Positions 15,991-24,526 are shown, counted from the stretch's first letter. The stretch: 31,538 nt of DNA from DASUGC01 sp035606665 (GCA_035606665.1 DATNEY010000059.1:1-31538), one strand, 5' to 3'. A program made the numbers and translations. The notes: generated from the letters alone by a model not told the origin.

Positions 15991-16581
15991 TTACTTGTGG
16001 TCTTCTTCGAACAGGACCCGCTCGATACGCCGGTCCGGGACCAGCCAGATGAGCGCGACCGTGACGAACAGCGCGGCCGAAATCCAGGTGTTCACGAATG
16101 CCACGGGGATGGCCACGGCATAGAGGATGGGCGACACCTTGCCCTTGAAGTCCTTGCCGACGGCGCGGGCCAGGCGCGAGTCCGGTCCCTCCACCCTCAG
16201 GATGATCGACTGGAGGATGTAGTACGCAATCGCTGCCGCCAGCAACACGACGCCGTACGACGCCGTCGGCCAGGGTGCGAAGTGCTCGCCCATCCATCCC
16301 GTCGCAAACGGCACGAGTGAGAGCCAGAAGAGCAGGTGCATGTTGGCCCACAGGATGCCGCCCGTGACTCGCCGCATGCTGTGCAGCATGTGGTGGTGAT
16401 TGTTCCAGTAGATGCCGAGGTAGATGAAACTCAGCACGTAACACAGAAACTTCACGTGCAGACGCCCGGCCGTGAGGTCGACAAGCTCGGAACCCTCGGG
16501 CACCCGCAGCTCAAGGACCATGATGGTGATGATGATCGCGATTACACCATCACTGAACGCTTCGAGACGTCCTTTCGTCAC
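15991..16581 (-). CDS. TMEM175-family potassium channel (DUF1211)
   Basis: 196 residues, inner-membrane cation channel of the bacterial TMEM175 type. It starts MTKGRLEAFSDGVIAIIITIMVLEL, which carries the signature RxxxFSDG on TM1 (R5 to G12). Five further hydrophobic helices follow, with the HHHMLHSMRRV segment between TM2 and TM3. Length agrees with single-repeat bacterial homologues that assemble as tetramers. The start is GTG at 16581-16579. It sits between the TPR-POTRA-barrel gene (69 bp upstream, with a REP-like hairpin) and the M24 gene. Confidence 0.9.
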   Translation of the reverse strand: MTKGRLEAFSDGVIAIIITIMVLELRVPEGSELVDLTAGRLHVKFLCYVLSFIYLGIYWNNHHHMLHSMRRVTGGILWANMHLLFWLSLVPFATGWMGEHFAPWPTASYGVVLLAAAIAYYILQSIILRVEGPDSRLARAVGKDFKGKVSPILYAVAIPVAFVNTWISAALFVTVALIWLVPDRRIERVLFEEDHK

Positions 16582-16608
16582 GAGGGCCGATGATACAGCC
16601 TTGACGTA

Positions 16609-16640
16609 CGTAGCCGGCGGGCTGAAGCCTGCTGCCTACG
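16609..16640. repeat. REP-like hairpin
   Basis: Imperfect hairpin CGTAG...CTACG (16609-16613 with 16636-16640), with an inner GCGGGCT/GCCTGCT-like stem around a TGAA-type loop. It sits in the 69-bp spacer upstream of the TMEM175 gene. It shares the CTACG end and the TGAA loop with the element at 31363-31396. Confidence 0.5.
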
Positions 16641-16650
16641 GACGCCAGGA

Positions 16651-18243
16651 TCAGCGGCGCGGCCAGGGACGCACGAACGCCGCGGACACCGCGGTCGCGC
16701 CGTCGCGCAGCCCGTAGCCGAAGTCGACGCGCACACTGCCGAACTTGGGACTGTGAAATCGAAGCCCAAGGCCGACGTCGGTCTGCGACGCCCTGCGGCC
16801 CGGCACCATTCCCTCCCACGCCCTCGCAGTGTCGAGGAACGCCGCGGCCGTGGCCGTGCCGAACTTGAATGAACGTATCGGCTGTTCGTAGGTGGCACTG
16901 GCGAAGGTCAGCCGGCGGCCAAAAACGGCGCTCGTGACGACGCCGTCGGTCAGCAGTTTGTGCGCGCGCAGGTACGCCTCACGGCTGGATCCGACATCGG
17001 CGCCGGACCAGAGACTGAGCGGCGTGTCCGCACTTGCAACCGTCGTCCCCGCCTCCGCCGAGAAGCCGCCCGCGCCGGGCGCGGCGCGCTGGCGCCACTT
17101 CGCGGTGAACGAGGCGAGCCGGAATCCAGGCCCGGCGCCGGTGCTCGACCACGCTGACGCATCGACAAGCAACGCGACGTGGTCGTCCCAGAAGTGTGAG
17201 TCGATGCCACCACCGATCGCGACGAAGCGGGCCTGTTCGATCCGTTGGTAGCGCCCGTCTGCGTGCCAGTGGAGCCGTCCGGTCGCCCAGTCCTCGAGTC
17301 CGACGCGGACGCCGTCGCGGTCCTCGACAAGCCGGCCCGGTCCAAACGGCCCTTCGGCGCTGAATGTCTGCCGGCTCCTCGCGAATTCGACGACCAGCAG
17401 GCCTGGCAGCAAGCCGGGTGCCGGCGCGGTGACACGCAGGGCCCAGCGGGGACGGTTGCGCTTCCATCCGTACTCGACGTCGAGCCGCTCACCGATGCCG
17501 GTGAAACCGGCGAACGGAAGCTTCACTTCGCGCAGCAGCAGGGCGCGCCCGAGAATGTTCCCCCAACTCGCGTATCCCCACGGGTACAACTTGCCCTCGG
17601 TGACGTCGACTTCCAGCGACGCTTCGCTGTTGTCGCGAGGAACGTATCGCACGACGGCGTCCGTCATCGACGGCAGATCCGCCGCTCTCCGCGCCGCTCG
17701 CCGAAACGCCGACGGCGTGAGGAGGTCGCGCGGCGCCACGCCGAGCCGATCGACGATGACGGGCTGATGCGTACGGGCCGCGCCCGACACGCCGATCGCC
17801 TCGATGCGTGGCTCGCCCGCACGGTTCCAGGCGCGGAGCGCCTCGAGCGCGTTGCCTTGCAGGAAGTGAGTCGCGCCGAGGATCTTCCAGGCGTGACGGT
17901 CCTCGGGCGCGAGCTTCACGGCCTTCGCGGCCAGGAGACGCGCCTCCTCCCATTGCGAGTTCACAAAGCGCAGGCCCGCCAGTTCGCGCCACGCAGCGGG
18001 GCTCTCCGGGCACTGCGTCGATGCATCGAGCAGGAGGCGCTCGGCTCCCTGCGTGTCACCGGCTTTCGAGCGCGCGACCGCCTGTTCGATCAGCACCGCG
18101 CACTTGGATTCCCGAGGTGGATCGGCGGGCTTTCCGGACTCCACCGTGCGCGGCCGCGACGTCTGGCCGAACGCAGTCCCGGCTGTCGCCAGCGATGCCA
18201 GCACCGAGAGTCCCGCGAGCAGCCGGTATCGTCTGAAGATCAT
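16651..18243 (-). CDS. TPR-POTRA-beta-barrel outer-membrane protein (Omp85-like)
   Basis: 530 residues from ATG at 18243-18241; longer upstream readings add a non-signal-like stretch. Signal peptide about 1-27 (LLAGLSVLASLATAGTAFGQ). Residues about 45-145 hold TPR-like helices (AVARSKAGDTQGAERLLLDA, PAAWRELAGLRFVNSQWEEA, AWKILGATHFLQGNALEAL). Residues about 150-215 match a single POTRA domain (IGVSGAARTHQPVIVDRLGV, LTPSAFRRAARRAADLPSM, ASLEVDVTEG). The remaining 300 or so residues form a barrel ending TDVGLGLRFHSPKFGSVRVDFGYGL, the usual Omp85 C-terminal strand pattern. It is smaller than BamA and has TPRs in place of extra POTRAs. It may insert or secrete a partner protein, but no partner is obvious nearby. 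Confidence 0.75.
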   Translation of the reverse strand: MIFRRYRLLAGLSVLASLATAGTAFGQTSRPRTVESGKPADPPRESKCAVLIEQAVARSKAGDTQGAERLLLDASTQCPESPAAWRELAGLRFVNSQWEEARLLAAKAVKLAPEDRHAWKILGATHFLQGNALEALRAWNRAGEPRIEAIGVSGAARTHQPVIVDRLGVAPRDLLTPSAFRRAARRAADLPSMTDAVVRYVPRDNSEASLEVDVTEGKLYPWGYASWGNILGRALLLREVKLPFAGFTGIGERLDVEYGWKRNRPRWALRVTAPAPGLLPGLLVVEFARSRQTFSAEGPFGPGRLVEDRDGVRVGLEDWATGRLHWHADGRYQRIEQARFVAIGGGIDSHFWDDHVALLVDASAWSSTGAGPGFRLASFTAKWRQRAAPGAGGFSAEAGTTVASADTPLSLWSGADVGSSREAYLRAHKLLTDGVVTSAVFGRRLTFASATYEQPIRSFKFGTATAAAFLDTARAWEGMVPGRRASQTDVGLGLRFHSPKFGSVRVDFGYGLRDGATAVSAAFVRPWPRR

Positions 18244-18379
18244 CAACTGCCGACGAGCAATCGGGCTGCAAGTCAAATGCCACGCCATGCGTCTGCTTTT
18301 CGCCGATCAATGAGCAAGATTGGGAACGAGTGGGTCAGAAGCTGGCAACGCGACACCGTACGGCGGCGCGGCGAGGGCT

Positions 18380-18393
18380 ACCGTCCGGACGGT
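18380..18393. repeat. 14-bp perfect palindrome
   Basis: ACCGTCCGGACGGT lies 10 nt beyond the stop of the 120-aa membrane protein, in the 160-bp spacer 18244-18403. It could be an operator or a weak terminator; no T-run follows. The rest of the spacer shows nothing recognisable. Confidence 0.3.
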
Positions 18394-18403
18394 CGCTTGC
18401 GTG

Positions 18404-18766
18404 TCATTGCTTCTCTGCCCCGCGCGGGATCGTGATCAACATCAATGCAAATGGCACCGTGTTGACTACCGACGGCCACCAGACCGGGTCGTCGCCAAAA
18501 AGACCGATCCAATGAACGGCAGCGAATAGGCCAGTGAAAACAACGAACGCCGTATGGAATATTCGCCGGCGATCGAAATGACGCCAGGCTTGCAAGAACA
18601 TCAGGCCGATGAAGACAAACGCCGCCGCTTCCTCGCGCAGCAAATGGCTCACGATTCCCGGGTCGTCGGAAGTCGCCAGCAGCGACGGCGCGAACAGCAC
18701 CACGATTCCCGATCCAATCGAAAGGACGCCGATCAGCAGGTAGAGACCGCGGGAAAAACGCTCCAT
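18404..18766 (-). CDS. Small four-helix membrane protein of unknown function
   Basis: 120 residues from ATG at 18766-18764. Four hydrophobic helices are visible: about 8-28 (LYLLIGVLSIGSGIVVLFAP), 45-60 (AAAFVFIGLMFLQAW), 70-88 (IFHTAFVVFTGLFAAVHWIG) and 96-113 (WWPSVVNTVPFALMLITI). An acidic pair REE precedes the second helix, and basic RRR lies in the loop after it. I do not recognise the family; it has the look of small DUF-type integral membrane proteins. It begins 19 nt after the esterase stop, so it may be cotranscribed with it, but no functional link is evident. Confidence 0.65.
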   Translation of the reverse strand: MERFSRGLYLLIGVLSIGSGIVVLFAPSLLATSDDPGIVSHLLREEAAAFVFIGLMFLQAWRHFDRRRIFHTAFVVFTGLFAAVHWIGLFGDDPVWWPSVVNTVPFALMLITIPRGAEKQ

Positions 18767-18785
18767 GGGACGCTGAGAATAGCAC

Positions 18786-19895
18786 TCACCTCTGGAAAAG
18801 GAGTGGAACGACGTCGCGAAGACTTCGTCTCCACACGTGCCACGTATGGCCGCCAGGGTAGGTCATGAACGTGTAGCGGATCCGATGGTTGTCGAGAAGC
18901 GTCGTCAGGAGCTTGTGGCTTGCGAGTAGATTCGTTTCCTCGGTCCCGGCGCTCGCCCATAGCAAACGAAGGGTGGCGTTGGTTTCTTCCGGAGCATCAA
19001 AGTTGGGCGCGAACGTCTGGCGAATGGAGTCGGCGCTGACCGTGCCGCCAATGACACCCATCGATCCGCTGAATGTCGCGACGTAATGAAACAGATCCAT
19101 CCGTCCGAGGCCGATCTGCCGCGCCTGGTTGCCGCCCATCGACAGTCCCGCAATCGCGCGGGCGTCCGCGTCCCGCTTCACGCGGTACAGACGCTCGACC
19201 ATCGGCATCACTTCGTCGAGCAGATCGCGCGAGAACTCGCCGAGATCCCGCCGCGCGAAGGTCGGCACTGTCCCAATCCGAACGCTGGCCTCCGGATGAC
19301 CGAACGGCATGACGACGATCATCGGCTTCGCCTTGCCATCGGCGATCAGGTTGTCGAGGATCACGTTCGCGACGCCGTCGTTGATCCAGGACGACTCGAC
19401 GCCACCGCTGCCGTGCAAGAGATACAACACCGGGTATGTCGCATTTCCGCGATCGTAGTCAGGCGGCGTGTAGATGTAGACGCTCCGGGCGACGCCGAGC
19501 GATCGTGAATCGTACCAGCGCTTCGTCACCGCGCCATGCGGCACCTTGCGGGGATCCCACGCTTCGGGTGTCGGACCGACGATGTGTGCGAAGCCGGCGA
19601 CCAATTGCTGCCCGTCCACCAGACACACCGCCATGTAGATGTCCGGCGCGAGCGGCCCGAGCACGCCGCTCCAGACGCCATCGACGCCCCGGGTCAGCGG
19701 AATCGCTGCCGTCACCGCCATCGTGTCGACCAGGACCTTCACGTCCTTCGCGGCCGGCGCGTTGATGCGGACGCTGACCAATCGATTGGGGACGACCTTG
19801 AGTTCGAGAACGGAGGCTGACGACTGCGCGCGGAGTGTCAGCACGCATGCTGCCGCACAGATGACCGCAAGAGCGAACCTGGAACCCTGAACCAT
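18786..19895 (-). CDS. Secreted esterase, PF00756 (feruloyl esterase-like) with N-terminal E-set domain
   Basis: 369 residues from ATG at 19895-19893; a GTG at 19925-19923 would add ten residues encoded entirely by the intergenic repeat, so I prefer the ATG. Signal peptide about 1-24. Residues about 30-110 form a beta-rich E-set (CBM48-like) domain, followed by the alpha/beta hydrolase. The nucleophile is S252 in GLSMGG and the base is H350 in GGHTWHVW. The acid position, usually Asp in GxxD, reads GTEETN, so Glu320 may replace it. Substrates of relatives include feruloyl or acetyl sugar esters and siderophore esters. It lies between the dehydrogenase (39 nt) and the small membrane protein (19 nt). 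Confidence 0.85.
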   Translation of the reverse strand: MVQGSRFALAVICAAACVLTLRAQSSASVLELKVVPNRLVSVRINAPAAKDVKVLVDTMAVTAAIPLTRGVDGVWSGVLGPLAPDIYMAVCLVDGQQLVAGFAHIVGPTPEAWDPRKVPHGAVTKRWYDSRSLGVARSVYIYTPPDYDRGNATYPVLYLLHGSGGVESSWINDGVANVILDNLIADGKAKPMIVVMPFGHPEASVRIGTVPTFARRDLGEFSRDLLDEVMPMVERLYRVKRDADARAIAGLSMGGNQARQIGLGRMDLFHYVATFSGSMGVIGGTVSADSIRQTFAPNFDAPEETNATLRLLWASAGTEETNLLASHKLLTTLLDNHRIRYTFMTYPGGHTWHVWRRSLRDVVPLLFQR

Positions 19896-19933
19896 GCGGC
19901 GCACCCGGAACCCTGAACCCTGCACCCTGAACC
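19881..19933. repeat. Short-period repeat filling the gap between dehydrogenase and esterase
   Basis: GGAACCCTGAACC occurs at 19881-19893 and again at 19907-19919, followed by GCACCCTGAACC at 19922-19933. The unit is about 7 bp (GAACCCT). The array fills the whole gap between the dehydrogenase stop (19935) and the esterase and runs into the esterase's first codons, where it encodes VQGSRF. Confidence 0.8.
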
Positions 19934-19934
19934 G

Positions 19935-21035
19935 CTACCGCCAGGGATCAACGAGCGCCTTCGGAATCCTCAGCGCTTCTGCCGTTTCGAGGGCCTCGTT
20001 GAGCTGGCCGAGTCCGTACGTCGCCGCGCCGATGCGGGCCCACGGGACCTCGTGTCCGTATCGCTCGAGGGCGCGCAGTGCGCGCAGGAAATGGCCGGCC
20101 TCGCTGCCCCAGCATCCGCGAATCTCGAGGTGCTTGCGATTGATGTGCTCGTGCGCGTTGATAGTGCTGTCGCCGGTGTTCGTGTAGTGACCGGCGATCA
20201 CGTAGGCGCCCCCGTTGCGCGCCATGCGCAGGCCCTCTTCGAATGCCCGCGGCGATCCGGCCGCTTCGATGACGACGTCCGCGCCGAGGCCGGCGGTCAG
20301 TTCGAGGACGCGCTGCAGGCGTTCGTCCGGTGAGACGTGATCGATATCGATGGCGTGATCCGCGCCCATGTCGGCTGCCAGCGCCAATCGATCGGCCGGC
20401 GCGCCAATCACGATCACCTGTCCCGCGCCCGCCTTGCGCGCGAGCGCCGCCGCGCTCATTCCCACCGCGCCGGCGCCCTGGACGACAACGGTATCGCCCA
20501 TCGTGATTCGCGAACGTTCGATGATGTGCACCGCCGTGAGCAGCCCGCAACCTCCGCCGATGTAGGCCTCGAACGTCACGGCATCCGGCAGCTTCGCGAC
20601 GATGACGCCGGGCTCGAGGTAGACCTTCTGCGACCAGCCGCCGAAGAGTCCCTCGGCCGCCGAGTCCGTGATGCCGTACACCCTGCGCGACGAGCATCGC
20701 GTCGGCGTCCGGTGGACCGTGCACGCGAGACAGCGGCCGCACGTGCGATGCACATCAAAGAACGCGATTCGGTCGCCCTCGAGCAGTTCGGCGCCGGTGA
20801 CGTCGCGTAGACCGCCGCGGACCTTGTCCAAGGTGCCCGTCGTGACATGGCCGGGAATGATCGGATACGGCACTCCGCTGAGGCGGCCATGCCACAGGTG
20901 CACATCCGTGCCGCAGACTTCGGAGAAAGCCGTGCGCAGGAGCGCGCCGCCAACTGGAAGGTCAGGTTCCTGGAATTCGCGAATGTCGATCCGCGCCCGC
21001 GGCGCAGGCATGACGGCGGCAATGACAGTAGGCAT
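19935..21035 (-). CDS. Zinc-dependent alcohol dehydrogenase (medium-chain family)
   Basis: 366 residues, cytoplasmic NAD(P)-dependent oxidoreductase. ATG at 21035-21033 is chosen because upstream open frame is only translated repeat (21043 onward). Structural zinc cysteines are C99, C102, C105 and C114; catalytic zinc ligands C41 (SEVCGTDVH), H63 and C163 (GGGCGLLTA). The position normally Glu after that His (GHE) is Val here (PGHV), so a canonical catalytic residue is missing. The Rossmann motif is GAGAVG (187-192). Similar proteins include threonine- or polyol-dehydrogenase-like and phosphonate-linked dehydrogenases; the substrate cannot be named. The esterase begins 39 nt after its stop. 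Confidence 0.85.
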   Translation of the reverse strand: MPTVIAAVMPAPRARIDIREFQEPDLPVGGALLRTAFSEVCGTDVHLWHGRLSGVPYPIIPGHVTTGTLDKVRGGLRDVTGAELLEGDRIAFFDVHRTCGRCLACTVHRTPTRCSSRRVYGITDSAAEGLFGGWSQKVYLEPGVIVAKLPDAVTFEAYIGGGCGLLTAVHIIERSRITMGDTVVVQGAGAVGMSAAALARKAGAGQVIVIGAPADRLALAADMGADHAIDIDHVSPDERLQRVLELTAGLGADVVIEAAGSPRAFEEGLRMARNGGAYVIAGHYTNTGDSTINAHEHINRKHLEIRGCWGSEAGHFLRALRALERYGHEVPWARIGAATYGLGQLNEALETAEALRIPKALVDPWR

Positions 21036-21042
21036 GGGGATT

Positions 21043-21116
21043 CGGTGATTTGCGATCTGGTGATCTGGCGATTTCACTCACCAGACCACCAAATCACCAG
21101 ATCGCCATATTCACCG
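21043..21116. repeat. 8-bp-unit inverted repeat overlapping the S9 peptidase stop
   Basis: The left half reads in 8-bp steps (GGTGATT, TGCGATCT, GGTGATCT, GGCGATTT) and the right half carries the same steps inverted (CACTCACC, AGACCACC, AAATCACC, AGATCGCC). Exact pairings include 21053-21064 with 21093-21104 (CGATCTGGTGAT) and 21043-21048 with 21111-21116. The right arm contains the TGA stop and the last codon of the S9 gene. Confidence 0.8.
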
Positions 21117-23096
21117 ATCTCCGTTCAAGTACTTTTCCAGCCACCCGATCCACCGCTCCTGCACGTCGCGCTGACGGACGGGATCGCTCGCGTTGTGAGC
21201 GTTGATCGGGTACGCAATGAACTGCGTCGTGACACCCGCGTCCTTGAGTGCATGAAACAGCTTGTATGACTGCGTGATGGGAACCCGGTAGTCGCCGGTG
21301 TTCGCGAGGATCAACGTCGGCGCCTTGATCTTTCCCGCGTAGCTGATCGGCGACTGCTCCCGCACGCTGGTCATGCGGTCCGCGCTCACCCACGGTGAGT
21401 TGTTGCCACGGCCACCGGCGCCGTCGCTGAAGTTCTGCTGGTCGATTTGATCGGTCACCGCGGCGCCGGCCACCGCGGCCTTCCAGACGTTCGGGTAGTT
21501 CCCGATCATCCACGTCGTCATGTACCCGCCGTAGGACCAGCCGGAAACAGCCATCCGTGAATCATCGACGAATCCGCGCTGCTTGAGCGCCTCGACCCCG
21601 GCCATGACGTCGCGGCCTGGACCAGCGCCCGCATCGTTACTGATGGCGCCCTGGAATTGGCGGCCGAGGTTGTCGCTGCCGCGATAGTTCGGCTGGAACA
21701 CGAGCCAGCCCTTCGCCGCCATGAGCTGGGCGCCCGCGCTGAATGTCATCAGCGAGGCCGCGCGCGGCCCGCCGTGGACGAGCAGGACCAGCGGATACTT
21801 CTTCGACGGATCGAAGTCGGGCGGGAACGTCAGGATGCCGTTCTGCGCAAACTTCTCGAACGTGTAGCTCACCACTTCCGACTTGCCGAGCGGCAGCGAC
21901 GCAATCTCATCGTTGACGGTCGTCAGCCGCTTGACCGGCGCGTCAGGCGACGTCTTGATGTAGATCTCACCCGGGCGCGTCGGCGACGTCCCGCTGAAAG
22001 CAATCGCTCCGGTCGAGCTGATGGCCATGTCCACGAAGAACGCCGAGTTCGGGCTGGCGTCGCCGGTATCGAGTTTCTTCGGAGTGCCGCCGTCGATCGG
22101 CTGCTGCCAAATCGACACACGCTCGGTGTCGTTGGCGCCGACGATGAGCGACAGGCCGTCGGGCATCCAGAGCGCGCGGGCGATGCCCCGGTCGATGGAT
22201 GGCGTCACGTTCTTCGCGGCGCCACCCTTCGCCGGCGCAACGGCCGCACCGTTGTTCAACATCGCAATCTGATCGCCCTTCGCGGAGAACACCGGATGCG
22301 TGCCTCCGAGATTGAGCTGCTTGATCGTCCCGTCCGCGATCGTGACCGAGTGGAGACCGCCGGTGATTCCGGCGGTGCCGCTTCGCGCGAACACGATCGC
22401 GGAGCCATCGGGCGTCCACGTAATCATCGAGGACGGCGCGCCCGGCGGGCGTGTGACCGGCAGCGTCCACTCACCCGACGTCAGACGCTTCGCGGCTCCG
22501 CCGCTCGCCGGCACGGTCCAAACGTGGGTCGGCGGCACAGGCGCCGTCATGAACAGATGGAAGTTGAGCTGTACCTCGAAGGAATCGTTCCAGCGCTGGT
22601 AGCCCGGCTTCTTCTCCGGCACATCCGCCGACGCGAATCCAATCGTGCTGCCATCCGGTGACCACGCAAGCTGCTGCACGCCGCTTGGCGCGGTTGTCAG
22701 CTGCTTGATCTCGCCGCCACGGCTGTCAACGACAAAGATCTGGGCGCCACTCTGACCGGGGATCGGTCCGTTCGAAAGAAAGGCAACCTGCTGGCCGCTT
22801 GGAGACCAGCGCGGGAACGACACGCTGACGTACTTCGTGCCATCCACGAGCGTCTTCGACGCGCCGCCGGCAACCGCGATCCGGTTGAGTGACGCCATGT
22901 GGCGGTTCTCGTCCAGGTTCGGCACCGACAGCACGTAGGCGAGCGACGACCCGTCGGGAGAGAACTGCGGATCGCTCACGCGCTTCACTTTGGAGAAGTC
23001 GTCGAAGCCGAAACGCCTGACGACGGCCTGGCTGGCCGGCAGCGTGACCACCAGCGTGAATACGGCGACCAGCGTCGCCACTAACAGCTTTTTCAT
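21111..23096 (-). CDS. Secreted S9 family prolyl oligopeptidase/acylaminoacyl-peptidase-like
   Basis: 661 residues, exported serine peptidase. Signal peptide about 1-24 (MKKLLVATLVAVFTLVVTLP). A WD40-like beta-propeller follows (repeats such as SDPQFSPDGSSLAYV, PRWSPSGQQVAFLS, QLAWSPDGSTIGFAS), then the catalytic alpha/beta hydrolase domain with S521 (GWSYGGYM), D602 (NTGDYRVP) and H634 (NAHNASDP). The oxyanion-region motif is LVHGGPRA. Likely cleaves peptides, contributing with the M24 and M16 enzymes to extracytoplasmic peptide use. The start is ATG at 23096. There is no Shine-Dalgarno sequence, and TATCAT lies 6 nt upstream of the ATG, so a leaderless mRNA is possible. It is divergent from the amidase gene. 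Confidence 0.92.
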   Translation of the reverse strand: MKKLLVATLVAVFTLVVTLPASQAVVRRFGFDDFSKVKRVSDPQFSPDGSSLAYVLSVPNLDENRHMASLNRIAVAGGASKTLVDGTKYVSVSFPRWSPSGQQVAFLSNGPIPGQSGAQIFVVDSRGGEIKQLTTAPSGVQQLAWSPDGSTIGFASADVPEKKPGYQRWNDSFEVQLNFHLFMTAPVPPTHVWTVPASGGAAKRLTSGEWTLPVTRPPGAPSSMITWTPDGSAIVFARSGTAGITGGLHSVTIADGTIKQLNLGGTHPVFSAKGDQIAMLNNGAAVAPAKGGAAKNVTPSIDRGIARALWMPDGLSLIVGANDTERVSIWQQPIDGGTPKKLDTGDASPNSAFFVDMAISSTGAIAFSGTSPTRPGEIYIKTSPDAPVKRLTTVNDEIASLPLGKSEVVSYTFEKFAQNGILTFPPDFDPSKKYPLVLLVHGGPRAASLMTFSAGAQLMAAKGWLVFQPNYRGSDNLGRQFQGAISNDAGAGPGRDVMAGVEALKQRGFVDDSRMAVSGWSYGGYMTTWMIGNYPNVWKAAVAGAAVTDQIDQQNFSDGAGGRGNNSPWVSADRMTSVREQSPISYAGKIKAPTLILANTGDYRVPITQSYKLFHALKDAGVTTQFIAYPINAHNASDPVRQRDVQERWIGWLEKYLNGDR

Positions 23097-23188
23097 GGAG
23101 GAATGATAGTGGGGCCCGGCGTTTTTTCCGATCCCCTTTCGTGGAAATTACGTCCGGCCCCGACTTTGGTCATGGCATCATCAGCGGC

Positions 23189-24526
23189 GTGCTCCTGACC
23201 ATCTCCGAAGCTGCGGCCCAGTTGCGAGCTGGCGCCCTCAAGGCCACCGACCTCGTCGAGCAAAGCCTGTCCGCGATTGCCAGGTTCCAACCCTCCACGA
23301 ACGCGTTCATCAGAGTGGACGCCGAGGGCGCGCGCACGGCCGCGGCCCGTGCCGACCGCGACTTCGCCAGCGGCGTCGATCGCGGTCCGCTTCATGGCAT
23401 TCCGATTTCCATCAAGGATCTCGTGGACATCGCCGGACAGCCAACCACCGCGGCGTCGCGCGTGCTGGCCGAAAACATCGCGAAGGCCGACGCGCCGCTG
23501 GTCGCGCGGCTGCGGAGCGCCGGCGCGGTACTCATCGGCAAGACCAACCTTCACGAGTTCGCGCTGGGCACCACGAGCGAGGCGTCGGCGTTTGGCGCGG
23601 TTCATCATCCGTCGGATCCGCGGCGTTCGCCGGGAGGATCCAGCGGTGGGTCCGCTGCCGCCGTCGCGTGCGGAATGGGACTGGCGTCGATTGGCACCGA
23701 CACCGGCGGATCGATCCGCATCCCCGCCTCGGTCTGCGGCGTCGTCGGCCTCAAGCCCGGTTTTGGCGAAGTGCCGACCGCGGGGGTGGTTCCGCTGAGC
23801 ACGTCGTTCGATCACGCTGGTCCAATCACGCGATCGGCCGCGGACGCGGCCGCGCTCTGGAGTGTGCTGTCCGGTGCGCCGATGCCCGCCGCGGGCGCCG
23901 AACTCAAGGGTCTCCGTCTCGTCCGGCTCGTCGAGTACTTCGATCGGCCGGTGGAACCTGGTATCCGGACAGCCTTCGAGGGCACGCTTCGCGCGCTGCG
24001 CGCGGCTGGCTGCAGCATCACGGAAGCCGTGCTTCCGAACTCGGCGGGCATTCTCGACGCCTACGTGAACATCGTGCTCCCCGAGGGCGCGGCGTGGCAC
24101 GCGCGTTACCTGGACTCGCGCGCATCCGACTACACGCCGACGGTGCGCGCCCGCTTCGAGAGCGGCCGGTCGATCCCGGCAGTGAAGTACGTGGACGGCA
24201 TGGAGTTCTGCCGCCGGCTCCGAGCGGATGTCGATGCGCTCTTCGAGCGCGCAGACGCCATCGTGCTGCCCACGATGCCGATCACCGCGCCACTACTCGG
24301 CAGTGACGAGATCACTATCGATCCGGCCGTCGGCGACAAGACACCAATGCGCAGCGCGATGCTCAAGCACACGCAACCCTTCAACATGAGCGGCCACCCG
24401 GCGATCTCGCTGCCGATGCCAATGACCGGCTTGCCCGCCGGTCTGCAGATCGTCGGCCGGCACGGCGGCACCGGCCGCCTGTTGGCGATTGCGGCGGCGT
24501 GCGAGAAAATCATCGGGAATGCCTAA
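23189..24526 (+). CDS. Amidase signature family enzyme (GatA-like)
   Basis: 445 residues, probably cytoplasmic amidohydrolase. The Ser-cisSer-Lys triad is complete: K76 (ISIKDLVD), S151 (GGSSGGSAA) and S175 (DTGGSIRIP). I chose GTG at 23189 because families of this type begin about there (LLTISEAAAQLRAG); an earlier GTG at 23141 is possible. No gatB or gatC neighbour is seen and the substrate-binding region differs from true GatA, so it is more likely a catabolic or general amidase than the Glu-tRNA(Gln) enzyme. It overlaps the rhodanese gene by 8 nt and heads an operon divergent from the S9 gene. It might act on amides linked to the two downstream genes. Confidence 0.88.
   Translation: MLLTISEAAAQLRAGALKATDLVEQSLSAIARFQPSTNAFIRVDAEGARTAAARADRDFASGVDRGPLHGIPISIKDLVDIAGQPTTAASRVLAENIAKADAPLVARLRSAGAVLIGKTNLHEFALGTTSEASAFGAVHHPSDPRRSPGGSSGGSAAAVACGMGLASIGTDTGGSIRIPASVCGVVGLKPGFGEVPTAGVVPLSTSFDHAGPITRSAADAAALWSVLSGAPMPAAGAELKGLRLVRLVEYFDRPVEPGIRTAFEGTLRALRAAGCSITEAVLPNSAGILDAYVNIVLPEGAAWHARYLDSRASDYTPTVRARFESGRSIPAVKYVDGMEFCRRLRADVDALFERADAIVLPTMPITAPLLGSDEITIDPAVGDKTPMRSAMLKHTQPFNMSGHPAISLPMPMTGLPAGLQIVGRHGGTGRLLAIAAACEKIIGNA

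Noticed and set aside
19896..21077. N-terminal extensions of the dehydrogenase and esterase genes
   Set aside because: The extra residues are translations of the intergenic repeats, and family alignments start at the later codons.
23083..23101. Firm leaderless promoter call for the S9 gene
   Set aside because: TATCAT is well placed relative to the ATG but the -35 position (TCGGAA) matches poorly, so only mentioned as a possibility.
23102..23188. Short frame from ATG at 23104 upstream of the amidase
   Set aside because: Preceded by GGAGG, but it is short, has no recognisable product, and that GGAGG is the complement of the S9 leader.
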